Below, one piece after another: positions 32,902 to 45,405 of a stretch of DNA of 64,000 nucleotides. Location: the NCBI RefSeq assembly GCF_003597395.2, contig NC_133777.1:55812641-55876640 (forward strand), written 5' to 3'. This DNA comes from Chelonoidis abingdonii. Lineage: Eukaryota > Chordata > Testudines > Testudinidae. The position numbers and the translations under genes were made by a program. Positions within the stretch are counted from its first letter, which is position 1, and each line of letters starts with the position of its first letter. The notes below the pieces were generated by a model. The model saw only the letters and a program-made list of their open reading frames with translations, ran no database searches and was not told the origin of the DNA.

Positions 32902-34836
32902 AGGGCTGTCAAGTGATAAATAAATGAATCATGATTATTCGCATGATTAATCATGCTCTTATACAATAATAGAATACCATTTATTTAAATATTTTTGGAT
33001 GTTTCTGCATTTTCAAGTATATTGATTTCAATTAAGAATAGACACAAAAGTGTACAGTGCTCACTTTATCTTTATTTTGATTACAAGTATTTGCACTGTG
33101 AAAAAAACAAACAAATAGTATTTTTCAATTCACCTAATACAAGGACTGTGACTAGAGCAATCTCTTTATCATGAAAGTTGAACTACAAAGTAGAATTATG
33201 TATAGAAAATAACTGCATTCAAAATATAACAATGTAAAACTTTAGAGCCTACAAGTCACTCAGTCCACTTCTTGGTCAGCCCCATCACTCAGACAAACAA
33301 GTGTGTTTACAATTTGCAGGAGATAACACTGCCACTTCTTGTTTACAATGTCACCTGAAAGTGAGAACAGGCATTCATATGGCACTGTTGTAGCCGCATT
33401 GCAAGTATTTACGTGCCAGATGTGCTAAAGATCCATATGTCCCTTCACACTTCAAACACCATTCCAGAGGACAGCGTTCATGCTGATGACGGTTCTGGTC
33501 AATAACGATCCAAAACAAAGGATCGATGCATGTTCATTTTCATCATCTGAGACAGAAGTCACCAGCAGATGGTTGACTTTCTTTTTTGTTCAAATTCTGT
33601 AGTTTCTGCATAGGATTGTTGCTCTTTTAAGATGGCTGAAAGCATGCTCCACACCTCATCCTCTGGATTTTGGACGGCACTTCAGATTCTTAACCTTGGG
33701 TCAATGCTGTAGCTATTTTTAAAATCTCACATTGGTACCTTCTTCGCATTTTGTCAAATCTGTTGACTGTGAAGTGTTCTTCAAACGAACATGTGCTGGG
33801 TCATTGCTCTGAGGCTGCTATAACATGAAATGTGGGTAAAGTAGGAGACATACAATTCTTCCCCAAGGAGTTTTTTTAAATCCAATGATAGATTATTTTT
33901 TATTTTATTTTTTTCTTGTTTTTTTTATTTTTGTTTTTTTTTTTTAAATTTTTCTTCTTTTTTCAAAAACTATTGTTCTTATTTTTATTTTTCTTCTTTT
34001 GCGAAAAACAATGTATTTTTTTTGTCTTCCTTTTTTTATTTATTTTTCTCTTTATATTAAGTTTTTCTTTTTGTGTAAATTTTTTTACAATTATTCTTTT
34101 AAAAAGCCTTATTTTTCTTTTTAAAAAAATAACATAGAATAAGCAATTTTTTTTTTTTTTAACCATTGGTTTAGAATTTTTTTTTTTTATTTTTAAATCT
34201 GTCTATTTTTATTTTTTTTTATTTTTTCTTTTTTTTTATAAAAAGAAGTTAGTATCAGATAACCAGGAAAATATTTTCTATTTTTTTTTTTTTATTGTTT
34301 TTTTTTTTTTTATATTTATTTTTTTTAAATCAATAAAATATTTTTATATTTATAAGTTTTTTGTTTTTTTTTTTTTATTTTTTTATTTTTTAATTTTTAT
34401 TTTTTTTTTTTTTTATATTTTTTTTTATAATTACATTTTTTTTTATCCTTTTTGTTTTTTTATTTTTTTTTATTATCTTTTTTTTTTTTTTTGTTTTTCT
34501 TTATTTTTTTTTTATTTTTTATTTTTCCTTCTTTTTCTTTTTTTCTTTTTCGTACTTCTTTTCTTTCAAAAATAAAATTTTTTATTTTTTTTTTTTTTTT
34601 ATTTTTGTTTTTTTTATATTTCTTTTTTATTTTTTTTATTTTTTATTTATGTCATTATTATTTTATATTATTTTTTTAATATTTTATACTCGTTTTCTTT
34701 TCTTTTTTTGTTTTTTTATTTTTTTTAACAGTCATTAGTAAATCAGAACCATTAGAACATATGAACAAACAAGCTAGTGGTTTCAACAAATTGAAATTGT
34801 TTAACGCATTATTTTTTTTAACAACATCATTAGCCA
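32902..34836. mobile_element. Foldback DNA element with 'agggctgtc' end, left copy
   Basis: Starts 'agggctgtcaagtgataa', followed by 'gattaatcatg' palindromic units and 'aataccatttatttaaatat'. The sequence to 33870 matches, in order, a long-arm element I recognise from turtles, whose two arms are long inverted repeats. The element is broken at about 33870 by an extreme T-rich block and resumes at 34803-34836 ('ttaacgcattattttttttaac') before the N gap. Its right end is missing here; a right-hand piece lies at 39419-40267. Confidence 0.6.
33871..34735. repeat. Extreme T-rich low-complexity block (about 860 bp)
   Basis: Nearly pure T with scattered A and rare C or G. Flanks on both sides belong to the same foldback element, at the place where its normal sequence has only a short poly-T (compare 39624-39646). 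Long low-complexity 'proteins' read from it (Phe/Leu-rich or Lys/Asn-rich) are meaningless. Confidence 0.85.
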
Positions 34837-34936
34837 NNNNNNNNNNNNNNNNNNNNNNNNNNNNNNNNNNNNNNNNNNNNNNNNNNNNNNNNNNNNNNNN
34901 NNNNNNNNNNNNNNNNNNNNNNNNNNNNNNNNNNNN
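34837..34936. other. Assembly gap (100 N)
   Basis: Exactly 100 N, the conventional length for a gap of unknown size, directly after the T-rich block. Confidence 1.
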
Positions 34937-37900
34937 GGTCCCCTATACTAGACAAAGCCCAGATGAAGGAACTGGTTCCATATACAATAGGAATCTGGTC
35001 ACCCTTGAGAGACGACATTTCAGTCCAAAACACTTGCTGTTGTGCATGCAGTGATTTTGCTCCCACTGCCAAAGACACATTTAAAAAAGATGAGGGGATG
35101 AAGAAGAGACAGACAGGAGAAATGAGCTCTGAGCACAGTGATGGCTGCTCTCACCAAAAGTAGAGGCAGTGAAGACTGGCTCCTGTATCCAAGGTGGACT
35201 CAAACACGTAGACAGGAGCGCATGATGAAACTCTCATGGCAATAGACAATGGCAAGTCAGGGAGAAGAAACAATCACACCCCCAACACACAAAAAAAAAT
35301 ACAAACAAGCAACATGGGAAGAAAAGACTCAAAAAAAGAGGAACCCAGAGAAGACCCTGGGAGCAAGTAAATTCCTTGAGTGAAAAAACAGTGGGGGAAT
35401 GGGTAGAGGTAAGTATGCAACCAGGGGAATGAGTTCAGGAGGCTGTGAAGATTTGCCCCATGGCTAAGGTGGGGCAAGGAGCTCCCTGGATCCTAGAATT
35501 TTTCTAGTGTTAAAAGTGTAGCTCTGGGATTTTGTTCTAATTGTTTTGGGAGGTCTGGGGGGGAACAATATATGAAGAGATTCTAAGGCACATGTACAAG
35601 TGTGCTCCCTGCTCTGGGTCAGAGGAATCTTGGGGTTCTTGGAAAGATTGACAGAGAGCGGTTTGACAGTGGGGATTTGGCTGGGAAGGACTGGATTGGT
35701 GCAGGGGCCTGTCCTGAGTTCTACCAACCTTGGCTTAGGGAACTTGCTGCAGCCTGTGTTGGGGACTTGACTGAGTCTGCCTGTATGGTGCTGTGCATTG
35801 TCACAACCACACTGGACCATTATCCTCTTCCACTATGAAGCAGGAACTAAGTTGGGCATCTCTGAACCTAGAGAGAGCTGTCTTCTATTCCCACAAAGCA
35901 GACAGAGCCCTGGGGAGCCACCAGGCAGAACAATTCCACCAAAATTTCACCAGGGAGAGAAATTAGTGTGAACTAGACACACACACAAAACCAAAAACCC
36001 CAAACGCCACACTGAGATGGGAATCAGTAATGTTAAGCTGCACTGAATTGCCTCACATTCCATGTTTTCAGCCTACTAGTGACTGCAGTAGGGTGAGCAG
36101 GTAAGGGCTGAATTCAGCGAAGCAAAACCGATGGATGGGTCTCAGTGGGGCTAATTGCTGTGTTGAATCTAGACAGAAAGTTCACCCTCCAGTGGCTGCC
36201 CAGTCTGATTTATTGGAACAGAGGGAAAAGGGCACACCTCCTTACGGAGGACAGACAGCAGTACCCAGTCACTCAGAGCAAGCAGCTGGGGAGCAGCCAT
36301 GCTGTGCAGCGCTATAAAGGACCTAACCCTGCAATGTCCAGGTCACAGGAGAGGGCAAAAGCTAGCTCTGTGTCTAAGGGGGCTGCCTGGATTTAATGCC
36401 ATTGGTGTATGAGGAGTGAAGGGGCAGCATGTCAGGCAGAGAATTCCAGAAGAGGGAATCGGTGCACAGTTGGATAGATGTCTCCATGCTCAATACACCC
36501 ACCCATGGCCTTAACCCAGCAGTTGTGTGGGGAAGAAGCATAGATCTCCCACATCTTACAGGGTGTCTTGGTTTAATCCCTGTATTTGGAAAGGTCAGGG
36601 TAGGAAATGCAGCAGCTCCTCAAAGCATCACATCTTTCAGCCTCTGGAAATTTCTCCCCATTGCCAAGTTGTGTGCATGAAAATGCATTCGTAAACTTCC
36701 AACACCCAGGAGATTTATAAGCTATTTGTTTACATTGGACAATGCATGAGAAACAGTGTTGAAAGAAACTGATGAGGAGACAATGCAATCCCAGTGGCAG
36801 CTCTCTCAGCTGGGTAGGTGGCAAATTCCTGAGCGGGTTCTGTGATGGCCAGGATCCCAGGCAACTGGGGCTTGAAAATATAAGTCTCAGTGAAGGCAAC
36901 TAGAAGTTTCATGCTGACCTCCTGGCTCAGCTTGGATCATGCAGGTTGGAGGAGGAAAGGGTTGAAAGGTGGCTAGGGGCCATTACACCTCCAGAGTGCC
37001 ACAGGGAATGAAGAGGCAGCTGGTGTCTGCTCATCCCACCTCAATAGTGTGTGAAAGGCAGGCCCCTCCAGATGTCCAGGGCCCTTAACTACATTTCAGT
37101 CTTCCAGTGGGGTCAGTCTGAAATTCCACACCAGCCTCATGGGACCTTGGGGTGGCCTGGCATCATTTCAAGGCACCTGACCATTGGTTCCCCCCCAGGG
37201 GCAACAGAGGTTGCAGATGCCTAAGGAAGTTCCTGAAGACCCCAGTAAAGAAGTCAAAGTGATAACATTTCCATTGAGGAGTTTAGAGGATTGACAGTGG
37301 GGAGGTGTATGCTAATCCACAGTCCCTCGGCAGGATGAGGGCCTGGTGGTAGGGCTTAGGGACCAGAACAGGCTGGGCATCCTCCACCAACTCACTCATT
37401 CCCCTTCCATCCCTTGGGAAGAGTTTCGTAGCATTCCACTAGTCAAATCTTGGTCAAAGCCTCCCCCATCGAATGCAGTATGGGTGTATAGTCGGACTAA
37501 AACAATGGTAAGGCTTCCAGACCTCTAATTCCACTTTAGAATTATTTTGGCTAGGCCTGGTTTAATTATGAAGGCAAATCAGCTTCTTTGTTGGGCATTC
37601 ATTTATGTGTGGGATGAGAAGAAGAACTCCCTTCCAGATACTGGCATATCCTTTCATTTGTCACAAAGACAAGACTCAGAGCTTTTCCCATTGTCCCGGG
37701 TCAAGATTTGTACTGCTTGCTGCAGAGACCAACAGCTTCATTATTTCCTAGGCAGTTGCTCTTTGGCTCTCTCACTCTCCAGTTCTCGCTTTGACACACT
37801 CTCTCTGCAGACCAGGACATTTCACACGTTTTTGAGTCCATTAGATCAGACACTCAAGTCTGAATCCTTTGCAATTTTTGAAATGGGAGAGCAGAGAGCT

Positions 37901-38319
37901 AAAATTAAGTGGCAAACGGACAAAAAGTCTTTCATCAGCAGGTTGCTGGTTCAGCTCTAATTCTAGATCTGACATGACTAAAAGTCATTTCCACCTGGAG
38001 GCAATTTTAGTAGCCATATGTTGGTCTCTATTGTTCCCAGGAGACAGGTGTTCACGCCCAATAAATCATTACAAATGCTACTGCTACACAGCAGACTCCA
38101 AAGACAGAAAAGGGTGTGGACAAATTACCCTCTTGCTCAACAGAGTCGGGACTGATGCATAGTGGGTCGCATGCAGGGGAAATATTTAGGTTTTTAATAT
38201 TTTATAATTCTCACAACAAAAAGACTGACCAAGTATTATTATTTTATCAACTACCATTGGTTAATAACTTAAAGCATCCTGATTGGTTAATAACTAAATC
38301 ACAATGTTTTAATACCCTG
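34937..38319. other. No gene recognised
   Basis: About 3.4 kb of moderately AT-rich DNA between a gap and an LTR-like block. Open frames up to about 137 codons exist on both strands but lack domains, splice-consistent borders or repeat identity that I can support. Confidence 0.5.
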
Positions 38320-39380
38320 TGTGACGTGTTTGGTCACACAGACCCCCTTGGGACTGTCACCTGATGTACTGAACCTACTTCTGAGCCTGTTTTCCCAGCC
38401 AGCTTGGGGCTCCAGAACCCTGTCTTGTTGAGCCATGCTGCAATACAGACCCAGGGTCTGAACCATGCCCCCAAAGATGCAGACTAAACTGAAAACAGCT
38501 CAGCAAGTACTTCTGTCTCTAGCACTCAGCTCCCAATGGGATCCAAACCCCAATAAATTCATTTTACTCTGTATAAAGCTTATACAGGGTAAACTCATAA
38601 ATTGTCTGCCCTCTATAACATTGATAGAGAGATGTGTACAGCTGTTTGCTCCCCCAGGTATTGATCACTTACTCTGGCTTAATAAATAAATGAAAGTGTT
38701 TTTATTAAGTATAACAAGTAGGATTTAAGTGGTTTCAAGTAATAGCAAACAGAACAAAGTAAGTTACCAAGCAAAATAAAACAAAACATGCAAGTCTAAG
38801 CCTAATATATTAAGAAATGGATACAGGTAAATCTCACCCTCAGAGATGTTCCAATAAGCGTCTTTCACAGACTAGATTCCTACCTAGTTTGGGCCCAGTC
38901 CTTTCACCTCATACAGACCTTGTTGGTTCCAGCTCAGGTGGTTACTAGGGGATTTCTCATGACTGCCTTCTTTGTTCTGTTCCACCCCCTTTTATAGCTT
39001 TGGCACAAAATCCTTTGTCTCCCTCTGGGTTCCCACCCTTCCTTCTAAATGGAAAAGCACCAGGTTTAGATGGATTCCAGTATCATGTGACATGTTCACA
39101 TTTTCTGTGAGACTTCATTACCCACTGGCTGGCACACATATATACAGAAAGGGTTACAAGTAAACGGAGCCAATTACAACCAATTGTCCTAGTCAATAGA
39201 GCCATCAAGATTCCAAACCCCCATTAATAGCCCACACTTTGCATAATTACAGTAAGACCTCAGAGTTGTATTTCATATTCCTAATTTCAGATACAAGAAT
39301 GATACATTCATACAAATAGGATGAATGCACTCAGTAGATTATAAACTTTGCAATGATACCTTACAAGAGATCTTTTGCGT
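38320..39380. mobile_element. LTR-like block (truncated)
   Basis: Begins 'tgtgacgtgtttggtcacac' and contains a long run that I recognise as a common turtle LTR-type repeat ('ctgtataaagcttatacagg', 'ctctataacattgatagag', 'ccaataagcgtctttcacag'). The right border is lost where a different repeat begins at about 39384. No TSD can be assigned. Confidence 0.45.
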
Positions 39381-39383
39381 AAA

Positions 39384-39417
39384 AGACGGTTACTCACCTT
39401 TGTAACTGTTGTTCTTC
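39384..39417. repeat. DIRS-like terminal repeat scrap, cut at the N
   Basis: 'gacggttactcacctttgtaa' then 'ctgttgttcttc' resembles the low-coordinate end of the DIRS remnant at 23210-23245 ('ggttacttaccttgta' then 'gttctttgagat'). It stops abruptly at the single N (39418). Confidence 0.45.
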
Positions 39418-39418
39418 N
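39418..39418. other. Single N at a repeat-to-repeat junction
   Basis: One ambiguous base exactly where a DIRS-like end meets the interior of the foldback element. See findings. Confidence 1.
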
Positions 39419-40267
39419 TTTGCAGGAGATAATGCTGCCTGCTTCTTGTTTACAATGTCACCTGGAAATGAAAACAGGTGTTCTCATGGGACTGTTGCTA
39501 GATATTTGGCATCACTAGATATTTACATGCCAGATGCGCTAAAGATATATGGCAGAATGTGGGTAAAACAGAGCAGGGGACATACAATTCTCCCCCAAGG
39601 ACTTGAGTCACAAATTTAATTAATGCTTTTTTTTTTTTTTTAACGAGCATCATCAGCATGGAAGCATGTCCTCTAGAATGGTGGCCGAAGCATGAAGGGG
39701 CAAGGAACGTTTAGCATATCTGGCACGTAAATACCTTGCAATGCAGGTGACAAAAGTGCTATGCAAATACCTGTTCTCACTTTCTGGTAACACTGTAAAT
39801 AAGAGGAGGGAAGCATTATCTCCCTCCTATAAATATAAACAAAACTTGTTTGTCTAAGCATTTGGCTGAACAAGAAATAGGACTGAGTGGACCTGTAGGC
39901 TCTGAAGTTTTACATTGTTTTGTTTTTGAGTGCAGCTATGTAATAAAAAAAATCTACATTTGTAAATTGCAGTTTCACAACAAAGATTGCACTACGGTAC
40001 TTGTATGAGATTAACTGAAAAATATTATTTCTTTTGTTTATCATTTTTACAGTGAAAATATTTGTAATAAAAAAATATACACTGTGATTTCAATTACAAC
40101 ACAGAATACAAGATATATGAAAATGTAGAAAAATGTCCAAAATATTTAATTTTTAATTACTGGTAGTAGTCTATTGTTTAACAGTGCAATTAAAACTGTG
40201 ATTAATCATGATTATTTTTTTTTTTTTACTTAATTGCATGAGTTAACTGCAATTAATCAACAGCCCT
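39419..40267. mobile_element. Foldback DNA element, right part
   Basis: Starts inside the left arm ('tttgcaggagataatgctgc', compare 33315-33334), has an internal deletion, passes the short poly-T at 39626-39640, and ends with the right arm 'gttaactgcaattaatcaac' and 'agccct'. The arm from about 39700 to 40267 is the inverted counterpart of 32902-33400. Flanking 8-mers of the two outer ends (gtttaaac and actaaaat) do not match, so the two pieces may be different copies. Confidence 0.6.
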
Positions 40268-40943
40268 ACTAAAATAAAAAAATACAGCTCTACCAAACTC
40301 TAAACAGTAACAATGACTGAGAAGTACAAATCAAGGGCCTGAAGCTGATCAGGCTCTAACACAACAATAGGATCAAAAAGCACACTCAGTGATACAAAAA
40401 AACTGTGACATAAATGAGCCTGTTAGCAGGTTTAAATGACAGTGTGATACTATGGGGACTGTTCTGAAGATCAAATGAAACCTGGCCTTTGTGACCCTAT
40501 TCTATATGCTTTGCATGGGGAGAAGCACACCAATAGCCGATCAAAACACACAGAGGCATTCTGTCACCTTCTGTTGAGTCTCTGCTGTTATATTATTTTT
40601 GTAGGATTGGGAGATGATTGGGTCTTTAGCTCACCTTTTGAAACAATTGAGCTAAGAAAATTTGCTGAAGGCACACTTCTGCTTTATACTGGAACAAGTG
40701 AATACATCTGTTTGTACTGTTGTCTCATTGCATTATTATGATTTTTACAAAACTTCCACTGACACAGATTAAAGAAGCAGTCATATAACAGGAAAACAAA
40801 AATGTTTATGTTTAGAAGACCTAGCAAATGGCTTTCATTTTTAAGCTTGGCAGGAGGTTGTAACCTTCTGGGAAAAACTCATCTCAGATGTAAATCTGAT
40901 TTTACATTACATCAGCAATGAATTTGGCTCCTTGTGTCTAGAA
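40268..40943. other. No feature recognised
   Basis: Unique-looking AT-rich sequence with an 88-codon frame on the plus strand (40475-40741) that has no motif and no splice support. Confidence 0.4.
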
Positions 40944-41221
40944 CACGAGTAGGCAACCCCTGGCACGTGTGCCGAAGGCGGCACGAGAGCTGATTTTCAA
41001 TGGCACTCAGACTCCTTGGGTCCTGGCCACGAGTTCGAGGGGCTCTGCATTTTCATTTAATTTTAAATGAAGCTTCTTAAACATTTTTAAAACCTTATTT
41101 ACTTTACATACAACCATAGTTTAGTTATATATTATAGACTTAGAGGAAGAGACCATCTAAAAATGTTACAATGTATTACTGGCACATGAAGTGCCCCACT
41201 TCTGAAAGGTTGCCGACCCTG
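40944..41221. mobile_element. hAT MITE (copy 2, opposite orientation to 14207-14510)
   Basis: Ends 'cacgagtaggcaacccctgg' and 'gaaaggttgccgaccctg' match copy 1 in reverse. Both flanks carry 'tctagaa', an imperfect 7-8 bp TSD. The interior aligns along its whole length with copy 1, including the 'gaagcttcttaaacattttt' region. Confidence 0.8.
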
Positions 41222-41817
41222 TCTAGAAGGTTAATAACCATTGTTCCATGAAACACTATGTATATAGATGTCTCAAAGGTCACAGTCTCAATGATGTAAT
41301 ATAACGGAGGGTCAGGAAGCCAGGTCTCCTTTGTTGTGGGAATTAACAATTAGAGGCTTCTAATTAGCTGTCAAGTTATACTTTCCAAGATGTCTACTAA
41401 GTAATTAGCCTCCTATGCTCCAGATTCTCCTACCACCTGTCAATCTACCCTTTCAGTCAGTGTGTTCTACTGATGCTTCTAGAACAAGAAAGCATACTAT
41501 AGTACATATTACTCTGGCCTGACACCACTAGGCTGGCAAAGCTCTTTCCAGGTTGAACCTAGGAACAAAAGGTATACTCCTTAATGATGCTAGCCTAGGC
41601 AAGAAGTGAGGGGTTGAGTGTGGTGTCAATAGTCGCCCAGGTGGAGTCTCTGAAAGACGTACAAGGAGAAAGTGTCACAGGAGCACATTGAAGCAGGACA
41701 ATCTGTCTCTCTCAGACAGACATGGGTTAACTGGGCTGAGAGAGTTTGCAAAAAGAAGATTAAGGTAGAGGTAAGGGGAAACAATCTAGCCTGTTTGTTA
41801 CATGCTTGCTCTTATTC

Positions 41818-43050
41818 ATAGATTTATAGATTCCAAGCCAAAGGACCATTGTGATCATCATCTAGTCTGACCTCCTGTATACACAGACCACAGAACTCCA
41901 CCAAATAATATTCCTTTCACTAGAGAATATCTTTAAAACAAAATCCAATCTTGATTTAAAAATTGCCAGTGACTGAAAATCCATAGCCTTGGTAAATTGT
42001 TCCAATGGTTAATACTCTCACTGTGAAAAAATTTACAGCTTATTTCCAGTCTGAATTGTCTAGCTTCAACCTGCACCACTGATCTTGTTCGTACCTTTTC
42101 TGCTAGACTGAATCCTTATCAATATTTGTTTCTCATTGATACTTATAGCTGATCAAGTCACCCTTAACCTTCTCTTGTTATACAATAGATTGAGCTCCTT
42201 GAGTTTATCACTATAAGCATAATTTCAATTCTTCAATCATCCTCCTGGCCTTCTATGAACCCGCTACAATTTATCAACATCTTCTTGAATACAAACGTCT
42301 TACAGAAGTTAAGCATATTACATCAACATTATTTCCTTTAGCAATCAAACTTGTATCTAATCAAAAGAAGATATCAAGTTAGTTTGACTGGATCTATTTT
42401 CATAAACCCATTTTGATTGTCATTAATTATATACCTTCCTTAATTTCTTTATGAATCATGTCTGTATCAACTGCTCGTTTATCTTGTCCTGGATCGATGT
42501 CAGCTGACAGGTCATCCATCCATCTAGCTGGGTCATCCCATCTACCCTTTTAAACATTGCAACCTTAGCTTTCTTCCAGTCTTCTGGAACTCTCCCAGTT
42601 TCCAGGACTTATTGAAGACAACATAATGGTCCAGCGAGCTCTTCAGTTAGTTCTTTTAAAACTCTTGATACAAGTTATCTGGAATGCTGATTTAATATGT
42701 TAAACTTAGTAGCTGCGTTTAACACTCTATGAGTTACTAATGGAATGGAAGGCATGTCGTTATTACATAATCTGAATGCTACGAGTGGGCTTTTTTCCAT
42801 ACAGAACAGAAAAATATTAATGAAAACATCTGCTTTGTCTGCATTATTATTGATAATTCTACATTTCCATCTAGTAATGGACCAAACAATTGTTAGGATT
42901 ATATTTTGGTTTTTTACGCAATTTTAAAAGCCTTCTTCTTATTGTCCTTAAGGGAAATCTCTATGGTCAGCAAAGGTGTGTCCCTTTGCTTCTTTATCAA
43001 TTTTGTACAATTCATCATTATTCCCTTCTTATTTTAATAAATATTTCATA
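41818..43050 (-). mobile_element. CR1 LINE 3' region (antisense), deletion-rich
   Basis: From 'catagatttatagattccaa' through 'gtctgacctcctgtatacac', 'gagctccttgagtttatcac' and 'gggtcatcccatctaccctt' this is the chelonian CR1 3' region read on the opposite strand. A middle part is missing near 42290. Compared with what I expect of the family, many single bases are absent, pointing to age, consensus errors or both. No reverse-transcriptase frame survives. Confidence 0.75.
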
Positions 43051-43735
43051 TATTAATTATAAATAAAAATCATCCAATACTTATAAATAAAATATTGGAA
43101 TTATAATTAAATAATGATATTTAATTATAAATAATACATAATTATTTGGAATTCCTCCTGGTGGTCTTGTCTCTGCTCACACAGTCTGCCTATCATAATC
43201 TGTCTCACCATTAAGAAAGCCTCTTGTCTCTGTGTTCCTCTCTCTCCAATTCCTTGGTAGTCAGTTTCATTCTTCCATCAGCCTAAGGTACGGATGTCCT
43301 GACCTGGCTGTCTAGTACTCTCAGCTTCTCTGATTCTCAATAGCATCTCTCCTTCCTTCCAATCCAATGATCTTTTCTTCCAGCACAGCTACCAACTTGT
43401 ACTTCATACATAAAGTCCTTTCTGGCTTCAGGCAGGGGGATTAAGAGGAGGGGAAGGGACACAGCCATTGCAAGTCACAACCACGATTCCATGCTGCCGT
43501 CTGAAATCAAACATAGAGCTGGACCTGGAAGAAGCCTCTCACACTCCCTCTCTAATATCCTCCAAAATTCTCCTCTTGCTGCCTCTGTTCAGACTCTGAG
43601 TTTCAAGGCTTTTGGGTAATAATAAAATAATACTTTGTTTCAAGAAGCCTTGTTTGATTCACTTTAATCAGCCAACATCCAGGCTCCCAGTAGTAAAGAG
43701 GCTCACTGTCATCAACCCAGTTAACTCAGCTGGTA
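43020..43735 (+). repeat. Duplicated locus, copy A
   Basis: Matches 62981-63720 almost base for base apart from many small deletions, including the AT-rich 'aatacataattatttggaat' part and the 'ccattaagaaagcctcttgt' and 'gcttcaggcagggggа'-type unique stretches near 43430. Copy A is the shorter, error-like version. See findings. Confidence 0.85.
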
Positions 43736-43904
43736 ATGTGTTTACACTCCATGATGCGTGCTACGTTACGGTGTTCATGCACGGATGAGCCAGGCCATGC
43801 TGAGAGTTGTGCACGTCGAGAGGTACGTATATCCAGAAGGCTACAGATTGCGTGTTCTTACTAGTGACAGTACAGTAGTCTAGACCATATCTAGTTAGTG
43901 CAAT

Positions 43905-44543
43905 CTGGCCGTGCAAGGTAGTGTTCACTCAGTAGTGAAATTCTTCACTACCCGTCGTCCCGATCGCGCTGCGCCCAAGGCACGCCCAGTCTCCCCGCCC
44001 TGAGGCCCCGCGACAGCCCCACCCCACCCTCAAGCACCCTCCCATCCCCAGCTCACCCTGTTCCACCCCACCCCGAGCTCACTGTCGCTGCTTCACTTCT
44101 CCCACCTCCCAGGCTACGGCGCCTACGCTGATTGGCGCCGCAAGCATGGAGGTGGGAGAAGTGAAGCAGCTAACCCCCTGCTCCGCCTCCTCCCTGAGCA
44201 TGCTGTCGCTGCTTCACTTCTCCCACCTCTCAGGCTTATGGCACCAATACAGCTTAGCGCCGCAAGCCTGGGAGGCAGGAAAGTAAGCAGCCACGGCGTG
44301 CTCGGGGAGAGCGGGGCAGGGTGAGCTGGGGCGAGGAGTTCCCATGCGTGCGCTCCGCCCCTTACTTGCTGCAGGCAGCCCCCCCTATACTCTGCTGCCC
44401 CAGCTCCCTCCGCCTAAATGCTGGTGGCGACTGGGGCGGCTGAAGATCTGGCCGCCGCGGTTGCTGCTGAAGAAAATGCCACCCCCCAAACCCTAGTGCC
44501 CCAGGCGACTGCCTAGGTCGCCTAAATGGTTGCACCAGCCCTG
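43905..44543. mobile_element. hAT element with 'cagggccggtgcaa' ends, corrupted left side
   Basis: The right end 'ggttgcaccagccctg' is followed by ggcaagtg (44544-44551). The left end is damaged ('ctggccgtgcaagg') and lacks a clean TSD. Inside are two tandem hairpins, 'gctgcttcacttctcccacc' paired with 'ggtgggagaagtgaagcagc' at 44092-44170, and a related unit at 44207-44292. The clean left end with the same ggcaagtg TSD is found at 63910-63918. Confidence 0.75.
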
Positions 44544-44551
44544 GGCAAGTG

Positions 44552-45397
44552 CAGACAGAGCAAGCTGCATTCAGCACCATTTCAGAAACCCTTTTGCAGT
44601 TTGAACCAATGCTGAAAGCAAGTATCAGCAATGGATAAAGGTGAACAGTTGTAGACAAGAACAAACTGCGATCAGCATCATTTCAGCAAGCTTGGTTAAA
44701 ATCTTACACAATCTTATAGCTGCAGTCAATGTTAATGGCAAATATTCTGAATTTATTGGCCTCGAAAGAAACATGACATGGCAGCTTATGTCACTGCTCT
44801 TATTTGTAATAGTGTTCGAAACTTTAACACAATAAAAGAGAAGAAAATACAGTACCTTAGTAATAAATGCAGGCAGCCCAGAGAACCAAGTTGTTTAGCA
44901 TATGGGCAATCCTTTGGTGATGTTTATTTATCCCCTTACTGTTATGCTTCATATTATGAAAGACATGAAACTCAGAGAAGATTCAAAGTCCACAGGAACT
45001 GTGCTTCTAAGTCAATTAGATGTTTTTGAAAATCCCACCCAATTTATCCCTAATCCAAAGTATTAGATTTCATTGGGCAAAAAACTCAAGATATCTTGAG
45101 ACCAATCCTACCTCTCATCTGGGAAAAATATATAGCACACATTATGCATCTCTGTTGAAAAGCCTTGAAAAAGATACATAAAATTGGATAATCTCTCTCT
45201 CCAAGATTATCTTCTTTTTTCAAACAGTTGGAATAGAAATCCCTACAAAATTATTATAAGAGTTAATCTCCTCCATTTTATTATTTGGAGTAATAAAATC
45301 ATTCATTTAAAAAATTATACAGGTCAGTATTTCAAAGAGGGCTAATGGTACAAACCTAAGGGGGTATTATTGGGCACCAGAATGCTGAACCTTGATA
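44552..45397. other. No feature recognised
   Basis: About 850 bp between two copies of the same hAT family; AT-rich, no coding signal. Confidence 0.4.
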
Positions 45398-45405
45398 GCC
45401 TGGTA

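Noticed and set aside
33916..34679. Phe-rich and Lys-rich ORFs in the T-rich block
   Set aside because: Pure low-complexity translation of T/A runs; probably artefactual sequence.
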